Below, piece by piece: positions 25,115-33,332 of a DNA stretch of 64,000 bases (its first letter is position 1; each line of letters opens with the position of its first letter). The notes beneath the pieces are model-generated. The model was not told where the DNA came from, searched no databases, and worked only from the letters and a program-made list of their open reading frames with translations. A program made the translations under genes and the position numbers. Source of the stretch: BP-464 sp963825415. Its GTDB lineage: Bacteria; Actinomycetota; Thermoleophilia; Solirubrobacterales; Solirubrobacteraceae. The stretch is from contig CAWGTD010000003.1 in the NCBI GenBank assembly GCA_963825415.1, positions 682,001 to 746,000 of the forward strand. The letters run 5' to 3'.

Positions 25115-26890
25115 ATGAGGAGTTCGACCCTTCGGCGGCTCATGGGCCCGGCGCTTGCCGCCGCGGCACTAACCATGGCCGCCTGTGGCAGTGACGACAA
25201 GAGCTCTGGCGGCACCGCCAAGCTCCCCGGGGGCGTTCAGGGCCCCGGCAAGCCGGTCGACGGCCAGAAGAAGGGTGGTCACGTGACCATCCTCGCCAAC
25301 GGCGACGTCGACAACATCGACCCCGGTCAGGCCTACTACCAGTTCACGTATGAGGTCCTGGCCCCGATCGTCCGCCAGCTCTACGCCTTCAAGCCGACGA
25401 GCGACGGCTCCGATCCGACACCCGACCTCGCAGAGGCCGCGCCCGAGGTCTCAGAGGACGGCAAGACGATCACGATCAAGATCCGCCAGGGCATCAAGTA
25501 CAGCCCGCCCTACGACGGCACGGTCAAGGCGGCGGACTTCAAGTACGCGATCGAGCGGGCGTTCACCCCGGCGGTGCCCAACGGCTACGTGAACTCCTAC
25601 TACTCCGCGATCGACGGCGTCGACGCGTTCAAGGCCGGCAAGGCCAAGGAGATCACGGGCATCGAGGCGCCGGACGACAGCACGCTGATCATCAAGAACT
25701 CCGGCAAGGGCTGGCAGGACCTCATCGGCGCACTCGTGCTCCCGGTCACCAGCCCCGTCCCCGAGGAGTACGCCAAGAAGTACGACAGCGCCAAGGGCCA
25801 GTCGACCTACGGCCCGCACCTGCTGGCGACGGGTCCGTACATGCTCAAGAGCTACAAGCCGGGCAAGTCGATCGAGGTCGTGCGCAACCCCAACTGGGAC
25901 GCGAGCACCGACTTCCGGCCGGCCTACCTGGACTCGGTGACGTTCAGCGAGGGCAACGCCGACGCGTCGGTGGCCACCCGCCGGATCGTCAACGGGCAGA
26001 GCATGGCCAACGGCGACTTCGTGCCGCCCGCGGACCAGATCAAGTCGATCGTCCAGGGCCCGAAGAAGGACACGATCACGTTCGCGCCCGGCTCGGGCAT
26101 GCGTTACCTGGGGATCAACACGACGATCAAGCCGTTCGACAACCTCAACGTGCGCAAGGCGATCGCGGCGGTGCTCAACCGCCAGGCGATGCAGACCACG
26201 CGCGGCGGCCGGCTGATCGGTGACGTGGCGACCCACATGCTCTACCCGACCGTCAACGGCTTCGACGAGGCCGGCGGGCTGGAGGGCGGCGGTGCCGACT
26301 TCCTCAAGAACCCCCAGGGCGATCTGAACCTCGCCATGGAGTACATGAAGAAGGCCGGCTATTCGTCGGGCAAGTACACCGGCAAGGAGACGATCCTGAT
26401 GGTGGGCGTCAACGCCGGCGGCGGCAAGCGCAATGCCGAGGTCGCCCAGCAGTCGGTCAGCCAGCTCGGCTTCAAGGTCAAGCTGCGCGAAGTCGACAGC
26501 GGCACGATGTACACGAAGTTCTGCCAGGTCCCCAAGGCGAAGGTGCCGATCTGCCCGAACCTCGGCTGGATCAAGGACTACGCCGACCCGGGCACGATCA
26601 TCGATCCGCTCTGGAACCCGGCGAACATCGTTCCCTCCGGGAACGTGAATTTCTCGCAGTACAAGGACCCGGAGTTCCAGGCCGCCGTCAACGCGGCCAA
26701 GGAGATGCCGTCGGGCGACGAGCGCATCCAGGCGTACGCCGACCTCGACAAGAAGATCTCCGAGGAGCTCGTGCTCGGCGTCCCCTACCTGTGGGACAAG
26801 CAGCCCAACGTCGCATCGTCGAACGTCCAGGCCGTCAACCAGGTCTGGAACGCCGGCACATTCGACTACGGGTTCTCGTCGCTGAAGTAG
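25115..26890 (+). CDS. ABC transporter substrate-binding lipoprotein (family 5)
   Basis: Membrane-anchored solute-binding protein, 591 residues. The signal peptide ends in a lipobox (TMAACGS). The family-5 (DppA/OppA) body includes LAEAAPEVSEDGKTITIKIR, KAADFKYAIERAF, ATGPYMLKSYKPG, and LNVRKAIAAVLNR. Ligand is probably a peptide or similar compound and cannot be read from sequence. The ATG at 25115 has GAAAGGA upstream. A strong hairpin just after the gene (26912-26938) may protect this mRNA so that binding protein exceeds the permeases. Confidence 0.93.
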   Translation: MRSSTLRRLMGPALAAAALTMAACGSDDKSSGGTAKLPGGVQGPGKPVDGQKKGGHVTILANGDVDNIDPGQAYYQFTYEVLAPIVRQLYAFKPTSDGSDPTPDLAEAAPEVSEDGKTITIKIRQGIKYSPPYDGTVKAADFKYAIERAFTPAVPNGYVNSYYSAIDGVDAFKAGKAKEITGIEAPDDSTLIIKNSGKGWQDLIGALVLPVTSPVPEEYAKKYDSAKGQSTYGPHLLATGPYMLKSYKPGKSIEVVRNPNWDASTDFRPAYLDSVTFSEGNADASVATRRIVNGQSMANGDFVPPADQIKSIVQGPKKDTITFAPGSGMRYLGINTTIKPFDNLNVRKAIAAVLNRQAMQTTRGGRLIGDVATHMLYPTVNGFDEAGGLEGGGADFLKNPQGDLNLAMEYMKKAGYSSGKYTGKETILMVGVNAGGGKRNAEVAQQSVSQLGFKVKLREVDSGTMYTKFCQVPKAKVPICPNLGWIKDYADPGTIIDPLWNPANIVPSGNVNFSQYKDPEFQAAVNAAKEMPSGDERIQAYADLDKKISEELVLGVPYLWDKQPNVASSNVQAVNQVWNAGTFDYGFSSLK

Positions 26891-26911
26891 TCGCAGCAAG
26901 ACCGCGGTGAT

Positions 26912-26938
26912 GCCGGCGGGTCGCAGTGACCCGCCGGC
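26912..26938 (+). other. Perfect 11-bp hairpin between binding protein and permease
   Basis: GCCGGCGGGTC (26912-26922), loop GCAGT, GACCCGCCGGC (26928-26938). There is no T-run after it, so it is more likely an mRNA stabiliser or attenuator inside the ABC operon than a full terminator. Confidence 0.7.
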
Positions 26939-26956
26939 CCGCCGGACCCATTCGCC

Positions 26957-27918
26957 ATGACCGCCTACATCATCCGCCGGCTCGCCTGGATCCTGGTCCT
27001 GCTGGTCCTGGTGAGCCTGCTGACGTTCATGGTCTTCTATCTGTTCCCGTCGACCGACCCGGCGGTGCTACGGGCGGGCCGCAACCCCAGCCCGGAGCTG
27101 GTGGAGTCGATCCGCCACACGCTGGGGCTGGACAAGTCGAAGCCCGAGCAGTTCTACCAGTACATGAAGGGCGTGGTGCTGCACCTCAACTTCGGGCACA
27201 GCTACCAGAGCAACGAAGAGGTCCGGACGCTGATCTTCGACCGCCTGCCGGCGACGATCTACCTCACGATCGGCGCGGTGATCGTGTGGCTGTCGATCGC
27301 GATCCCGATCGGACTGCTCTCGTCGATCCGCCGCCGCTCGGTGTTCGACCGCGTCGCGATGAGCGGGGCGCTGCTGGGGATCTCGGCCCCGGTCTACTGG
27401 CTCGGGCTGGTCACCCTGTTTTTGTTCTCGAAGGACATCGGCAAGTTCCACGTCTTCCTCGGCGCGGGGCAGTACAACCCGCCCAGCGCGAACTTCGCCC
27501 ACTTCCTGGGGTCGATGTTGCTGCCGTGGCTCGTGCTCTCCGCGGCGTTCGCGGCCTTCTACGCGCGATTGCTGCGGGCGAACATGCTCGAGGTGATGTC
27601 CGAGGACTACATCCGCACCGCGCGGGCCAAGGGGTTGCGCGAGCGGCGCGTCGTCCTGCGCCACGGCATGCGCTCTGCGATCACGCCGATCGTCACGGTC
27701 CTGGGGCTGGACATCGGCGTCCTGCTCGGCGGCGCGATCCTCACCGAGCAGGTGTTCAACATCCCCGGGGTCGGCCGCCTGGCCTACAACGCGATCGTGA
27801 CCGGCGACCTGGCGGTCATCCAGGGCACGGTCCTGCTGGGGGCGTTCTTCATCGTCTTCCTGAACCTGATCGTCGACGTCCTCTACGCGTTCCTCGATCC
27901 ACGGATCCGGTACAGCTG

Positions 27919-27919
<1 letters not shown>
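26957..27919 (+). CDS. ABC transporter permease, DppB/OppB-like
   Basis: Second permease of the importer, 320 residues and six membrane segments. It has the DppB-type start MTAYIIRRLAWILVLLVLVS, then HTLGLDKSKPEQFYQYM. The EAA loop is DYIRTARAKGLRERRVVLRHGMR (cut short here), ending in LLGGAILTEQVFNIPGVG. It follows the hairpin by 18 bases and overlaps the next ATPase start by one base (TGATG). Confidence 0.94.
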
Positions 27920-28967
<1,048 letters not shown>

Positions 28968-28971
<4 letters not shown>

Positions 28972-30005
28972 GCGCGGCCGGCAACGAGGCGCTGGTCGAG
29001 ATCCGCGACCTCGTCAAGCACTTCCCGATCACCAAGGGCGTGCTGCGCCGCGAGGTCGGAGCGGTCCGCGCCGTCGACGGCGTGAGCTTCGACGTCATCC
29101 GCGGGGAGACACTCGGGCTGGTCGGCGAGTCGGGCTGCGGCAAGTCGACGACGGCGCGGCTGATCACGCGCCTGCTGGATCCGACGGCCGGGACGATCAG
29201 CTTCGAGGGCACCGACATCGCCACCATGGGCCGGCGCGAGCTCAAGCCGCTGCGGCGCCAGATGCAGATGGTCTTCCAGGACCCCTACTCGTCGCTGAAC
29301 CCACGCAAGACGATCGGCACGATCATCGGCGAGCCGTTCGTCATCCACGGCCTCGAGCCCGACAAGGCCAAGCGCAAGAAGCTCGTGCAGGACCTGATGG
29401 AGCAGGTCGGGCTGAACCCCGAGCACTACAACCGCTACCCGCACGAGTTCTCCGGCGGCCAGCGCCAGCGCATCGGCGTGGCGCGCGCGGTCGCGTTGAA
29501 GCCCAAGCTGATCATCGCCGACGAGCCCGTCTCCGCCCTGGACGTCTCGATCCAGGCGCAGATCCTCAACCTGCTGCGCGACCTCCAGCGCGAGCTGGAC
29601 CTGACGATCGTGTTCATCGCCCACGACCTTTCGGTGGTGCGGCACATGTGTGACCGCGTCGCGGTGATGTATCTCGGCAAGATCGTCGAGCTGGCGGGGG
29701 CCGACGCGCTCTACGCCCACCCGCGGCACCCGTACACGGGAGCGCTGCTCAGCGCGGTGCCGGTGCCCGAGCCCCAGCTCGCCCGCTCGAACAAGCGCCA
29801 GGTCCTCGGTGGCGACGTGCCGTCACCGAGCAACCCACCGCCCGCGTGTCGCTTCCACACCCGCTGTCCGAAGTTCGTCCCCGGCCACTGCGACGTCGAG
29901 GAGCCCCTGCTCGAGCTCAAGGACACCGACGACTACGCGGCCTGCCACTACCCGCTCGGCGACACCGAGCTCGCCGGCGCCGTTCCTACCGCCCCGCCTG
30001 CCTGA
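28968..30005 (+). CDS. ABC transporter ATP-binding protein, DppF/OppF-like
   Basis: Second ATPase, 345 residues. Walker A is GESGCGKS, Q-loop MVFQDPYSSLNPR, signature EFSGGQRQR, Walker B LIIADEPVSALD, H-loop IAHD. The C-terminal Cys region (CRFHTRCPKF, CHYP) parallels the previous gene. The start is GTG at 28968, overlapping the upstream TGA by four bases. It closes the five-gene operon and converges on the nitroreductase with four bases between stops. Confidence 0.95.
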
Positions 30006-30009
30006 CCTC

Positions 30010-30522
30010 TCAATCGAGCCAAGTAACCACGTCGGCGACCGGCGCCCGGTCGGGCACGCGCTGCTCCTGGCGCGGGATGCCGAGGTGCAAGAGGCCGACG
30101 ATGCGCTCGTCGTCGCCGACGCCGAGCGCCGCGCGGCCCTCGGGCGTGCGCAAGACCTCCGGCGTGCGCCAGTAGGACGCCAGCCCGCGGCCGTGGGCGG
30201 CCAGCAGAACGGCGTACGCCGCGCACGCGGTGGCCATCAGGTCCTCGTCGTCGGCGACCGGGTCGTCGCCGCACTGCGCGGCCGAGACCGCGACCAGGGT
30301 GGGCGCCCGGTCGAGCTTGGCGGCGGCCTCCGGGCCGGCGGCGGCCTTCAGGCGCTCCAGCGCGTCGGGCCCCAGTACGCGGAAGCGCCACGGGTTGGTG
30401 AGGTGGTGGTTGGGCGCCCAGCGGGCGAGGTCCAGCAGCTCGGCGATCGTCTCGCGGTCGAGCGGCTCGGGCCCGTAGGCCTTGTGGGTCCGCCGGGTGC
30501 GGATCGCCTGCTCGAGCTCCAC
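30010..30522 (-). CDS. Nitroreductase-family flavoprotein
   Basis: FMN-dependent oxidoreductase, 170 residues. The family N-terminus is VELEQAIRTRRTHKAYGPEPLD, cut here to its first half VELEQAIRTRRTH; RWAPNHHLTNPWRF follows (FMN phosphate contact region), then the late GLGVGDDERIVGLLHLGIP-like segment. GTG at 30522 is chosen because it has GAGGAGGA about 11 bases upstream and gives the family start. The substrate is unknown. It follows the uncharacterised gene by seven bases. Confidence 0.85.
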   Translation of the reverse strand: MELEQAIRTRRTHKAYGPEPLDRETIAELLDLARWAPNHHLTNPWRFRVLGPDALERLKAAAGPEAAAKLDRAPTLVAVSAAQCGDDPVADDEDLMATACAAYAVLLAAHGRGLASYWRTPEVLRTPEGRAALGVGDDERIVGLLHLGIPRQEQRVPDRAPVADVVTWLD

Positions 30523-30529
30523 CGGCGGG

Positions 30530-31126
30530 TCAGTCCTCCTCGTAGAGGGACTCCATCGCCAGCTCGCGGCCGCGGGCATCCCAGACGCGGACATCGATCG
30601 TGTCGCCGCGGTAGTCGTCGGGGGCGACGAGCGTGAAGCGGTTCTCGATCAGCTCGCATTGGTCGACGGCGAGCTTGGCGAGCTCGGCGGTGGCGATCGC
30701 CCCGCCGTCGACCAGCGGCACGCCCCAGACGAGCGTCACCTGGGCGGCCTTGCCTTGCTCGCCCCGCCACGAGCCGATGACCTCGTCGCACAGGTCGATG
30801 CGCCACTCGGGGTGCGCCTCGGCGGTCTCCTCGGTGACGTCGGCCGTCGCGGTGAACGCACCGGGCTCGTCCGAGACCGCGTAGGAGACGTAGCCGAACA
30901 GCTCCAGGCCGGTCGACGTCCGCGCCGTGCCCGGCACGTAGGTGCGCCCCGCGTAGGTGCGGTCGGGGTACCAGACGATGTCGCCGGGCTCGCCGATCTC
31001 CTCGCCCAGCGCGAGGGCCGCGGCGAGCAACTCGGCGCGCAGCGTGTCGGCCCAGCGGCCGTAGGGCAGCGGCTCCTGTGGAGGCTCGGCGGCAAAGCGG
31101 GGGACGAAGCGCGGTTCGGGCGGCAT
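30530..31126 (-). CDS. Uncharacterised protein, 198 residues
   Basis: I do not recognise the family. The protein is soluble and acidic, with no signal peptide or membrane segment. It has Trp/Tyr-rich stretches (GDIVWYPDRTYAGRTYVPG, YVSYAVSDEPGAF, VTLVWGVP) and ends acidic (ESLYEED). The mid-region reads like a beta-rich domain. It is co-transcribed with the nitroreductase; a palindromic repeat lies just upstream. Codon use matches the neighbours, so it looks native. Confidence 0.8.
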   Translation of the reverse strand: MPPEPRFVPRFAAEPPQEPLPYGRWADTLRAELLAAALALGEEIGEPGDIVWYPDRTYAGRTYVPGTARTSTGLELFGYVSYAVSDEPGAFTATADVTEETAEAHPEWRIDLCDEVIGSWRGEQGKAAQVTLVWGVPLVDGGAIATAELAKLAVDQCELIENRFTLVAPDDYRGDTIDVRVWDARGRELAMESLYEED

Positions 31127-31148
31127 GGGCCGCGGACCCTAGACGACC

Positions 31149-31195
31149 ACGAGTGTCGTTCTGGTCAGCCTCAGGCTGACCAACTCGACACTCGT
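31149..31195. repeat. Palindromic element, copy B
   Basis: Outer arms ACGAGTGTCG (31149-31158) and CGACACTCGT (31186-31195) pair perfectly. Inner arms GGTCAGCCT and AGGCTGACC pair perfectly around one base, with TTCT/AACT internal loops. The whole unit is a 47-base nested palindrome. It shares order and sequence with copy A at 4416-4457. It lies between dtd and the next minus-strand gene. Confidence 0.75.
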
Positions 31196-31202
31196 TTGGA
31201 AG

Positions 31203-31621
31203 TCAGCCCTCGAGGAGCAGGGTTACCGGGCCGTCGTTGACGAGCTCGACCGCCATCATCGCTCCGAAGACGCCGCCGGCCGCGCCGAGGCGTGCGCGGA
31301 AGCGCTCGTAGAGCGGCTCGGCGTGCTCGGGTCTGGCGGCGGCGACGTAGCTGGGCCGGTTGCCCTTGCGGGCGTCCCCGTACAGCGTGAACTGGCTGAC
31401 GACGAGCGACCTCCCGGTCGCCCAGCGGCTCGTTCATGCGTCCCTCGGCGTCGGGAAAGACGCGCAGCGCGCGGACCTTGTCGGCGAGGCGGTCGGCGAT
31501 CTCCTCGGTGTCGTCGTGGGTGACGCCGAGGAGGACGAGCAGGCCGGGCCCGATCGCCGGCCACCTCCTGGCCGTCGACGCTCACCGCCGCGCGCGAGAC
31601 GCGCTGGACGAGCGCCCTCAC
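31203..31621 (-). pseudogene. dtd: D-aminoacyl-tRNA deacylase, two frameshifts (likely sequence errors)
   Basis: Dtd removes D-amino acids wrongly attached to tRNA. Three frames give one good protein: RALVQRVSRAAVSVDGQEVAG, then (after a surplus base near 31555) IGPGLLVLLGVTHDDTEEIADRL and RMNEPLGDRE. After a second surplus base near 31414 it continues RSLVVSQFTLYGDARKGNRP through to MMAVELVNDGPVTLLLEG and a stop at 31203. The catalytic region with SQFTL is intact. The GTG start (31619-31621) overlaps the galT stop. Two same-sign indels in 140 bases argue for sequence error. Confidence 0.85.
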
Positions 31622-32610
31622 GAATCGCGCAGCGCCGCGGCCGCCTGCTCGGGCGCGACGGCATTGAGGTACAGGCCGGTCCCGAGCTCGAGGCCCGCCA
31701 TCTCGCCGAGCCGCGGCACGATGTCGATGCGCCAGCAGAAATGGTCGGCGCCGCTGGGCGCGGTGCGCACCCACAGGTTCAGCGGCGGGCTGGTGCCGAA
31801 CAGCCGCGCGAGGCGCGACAGGCCGTCGTACAGCAGGCCGGCGCCGGTCGGCCCGTCGTCATCGAAGCGCATCCGCGGCACCCGCGGGGCGAGCAGCAGC
31901 TGGTAGGGGTGCCGCGCGCCGAAGGGCGCCATGAGCACGGCCTCGTCGTCGATGGCGACGATCCGCTCGCGCAGCCGCACCTCCTCCTGCACCAGGTCGG
32001 CGAGCAGGTTGCCGCCCATCGTCTGCACCGCGTACGCCCCGAAGCGCTCGCGTTCGCGCGCGATGGCGGCGGGGACGAAGTCGAGCGCGTAGAGCTGGGC
32101 GTGCGTATGCGGCAGCGACGCGCCCGCCTCGTGGCGTTCGTTGACGAGCACGTGGACGTAGGCCGCGCTCTCCGCGTGCGCTCGCATGCGGTCGCGCCAC
32201 ACGTCGACGGCGCCGAGCACCCGCTCGCGGGGCAGGTCGGCCAGCGACGTCACGGGCTCGGGGGCGTTGATGATCACCTCGTGCGCGCCGCGCGCGGGCT
32301 GCGCGTGGAAGAGGTCGCGGTTGGCGAACACCGGCGGGTCGGGGCTGTCCGGCTCGAGCGCCGGATACAGGTTGGGCACGACGCGCACGCTCCAGCCGGG
32401 TGTGTCGGCCTCGCCGCCATCGGGTCGCACGGCGTAGACCTCGGGCGGCGTGCGGTCCTCGTGGCCGTCGGCGAACGGGTCGGTCTCGGGATCGATCGGC
32501 TCGGGCGGCCGGACGTCGCCGAGCCCCACGCGCCCGCCCGGCCGCGCCGCGCGATCCCCCGCGACGATCGCGCGCAGCCCCGTCAGCGGGTCGACCCTTA
32601 CTTCAGGCAC
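31618..32610 (-). CDS. galT: Galactose-1-phosphate uridylyltransferase-like (HIT superfamily)
   Basis: Exchanges UMP between UDP-glucose and galactose-1-phosphate in the Leloir pathway, or a similar nucleotidyl transfer. The 330-residue protein has VRVVPNLYPAL, HEVIINAPEP and the active-site HxH in ASLPHTHAQL. A late PPLNLWVRTAPSG with HFCWRIDIVPRLG also fits. galK and galE are not adjacent, so a related transferase (such as an ADP-glucose phosphorylase) is possible. The start is GTG at 32608-32610, overlapping the TlpA gene by eight bases. Confidence 0.85.
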   Translation of the reverse strand: MPEVRVDPLTGLRAIVAGDRAARPGGRVGLGDVRPPEPIDPETDPFADGHEDRTPPEVYAVRPDGGEADTPGWSVRVVPNLYPALEPDSPDPPVFANRDLFHAQPARGAHEVIINAPEPVTSLADLPRERVLGAVDVWRDRMRAHAESAAYVHVLVNERHEAGASLPHTHAQLYALDFVPAAIARERERFGAYAVQTMGGNLLADLVQEEVRLRERIVAIDDEAVLMAPFGARHPYQLLLAPRVPRMRFDDDGPTGAGLLYDGLSRLARLFGTSPPLNLWVRTAPSGADHFCWRIDIVPRLGEMAGLELGTGLYLNAVAPEQAAAALRDS

Positions 32611-33163
32611 GCGTGTAGCGGTCGATGTCGCTCTTCAGGTCGGCCGCCGACCGGTAGGGCCCCTGGTGCAGGAACGTCCGCTTGCCGTTGCGGTCGTAGT
32701 AGGCCGTGCTCGGCGTGCCGATCAACCCGAAGCTGTTGGCGATCTCCTTCTGGGGATCGACGTAGCTGGGATAGGTGACCGGCGCTCCGCGCAGGAACTT
32801 CGCGGCGGCCTCGGGCGCGTCCTGGACGTCGACACCGAGGAAGGCCACACGGCGGCCCTCCTCCAGCGCGACGCGCTGGAACACCGGGAACTCGTCGCGG
32901 CACGGGCCGCACCACGAGCCCCAGAAGTTCACGACGATCGGGTACCCGCGCAGTGCGCGCACGCGCGCGTCGAGCGCCGCCTGCCCGCCGTCGAGCAGCT
33001 GGTTGGCCTGCTCGTGCACCTTGCGCAGCGGCGCGGGCGACCCGGCGAGCTTCGCTTTGGTCTCGGAGTCCGACAGCTTGGGCGCCGGCGCCGGCGCCGA
33101 GGACCCGCATCCGGCCAGTGCAACCAGCGCCAGGGTCCCGAGGATGACGAACGGGCGCTTCAT
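32603..33163 (-). CDS. TlpA/ResA-like thioredoxin lipoprotein
   Basis: Membrane-tethered thiol-disulfide protein, 186 residues. The signal peptide has a lipobox (VALAGCGS). The thioredoxin fold has the redox motif WGSWCGPCRDEFPVF (CGPC), and the cis-Pro is in IGTPSTAYY. Members reduce or oxidise exported Cys, often apocytochrome c. The window also has ccm genes, but they are distant. The ATG is at 33161-33163; the divergent helicase promoter begins only eight bases away. Confidence 0.9.
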   Translation of the reverse strand: MKRPFVILGTLALVALAGCGSSAPAPAPKLSDSETKAKLAGSPAPLRKVHEQANQLLDGGQAALDARVRALRGYPIVVNFWGSWCGPCRDEFPVFQRVALEEGRRVAFLGVDVQDAPEAAAKFLRGAPVTYPSYVDPQKEIANSFGLIGTPSTAYYDRNGKRTFLHQGPYRSAADLKSDIDRYTRA

Positions 33164-33332
33164 GCAGCGGTTCCGAACAGCGTAGGGGTGCGGTAGACTG
33201 GCGGAGCAGTTGGAGGAGGTGTCTTGGGAGATCCTCCTCTTGTCCCGAAGGTCCCGGGACTTGGCGCGCGCGCGAACGGTCCAGATGCCGCGCCGCGTTT
33301 CTCGCTCTTGCACCATCGCACTGAAGCCTGTC
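33164..33332 (+). other. Non-coding leader of the helicase gene
   Basis: This 169-base stretch lies between divergent starts. After the predicted start site it can fold as GAGGAGG (near 33212-33218) with CCTCCTC (near 33232-33238), followed by a second hairpin around GTCCC and GTCCCGGGAC (33244-33261). A TTG-started frame stays open through it in phase with the helicase, so an N-terminal extension is not excluded. The ATG at 33333 is preferred. Confidence 0.45.
33171..33199 (+). promoter_or_regulatory. Candidate sigma-70-type promoter for the helicase
   Basis: TTCCGA (33171-33176) and TAGACT (33194-33199) stand 17 bases apart. TAGACT keeps the key TA...T of the -10 box. It would give a leader of about 125 bases before the ATG at 33333. 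Confidence 0.45.

Noticed and set aside
31149..31195. Terminator for dtd
   Set aside because: The stem is strong but no U-run follows on the minus strand; the repeat explanation fits better because a second copy exists.
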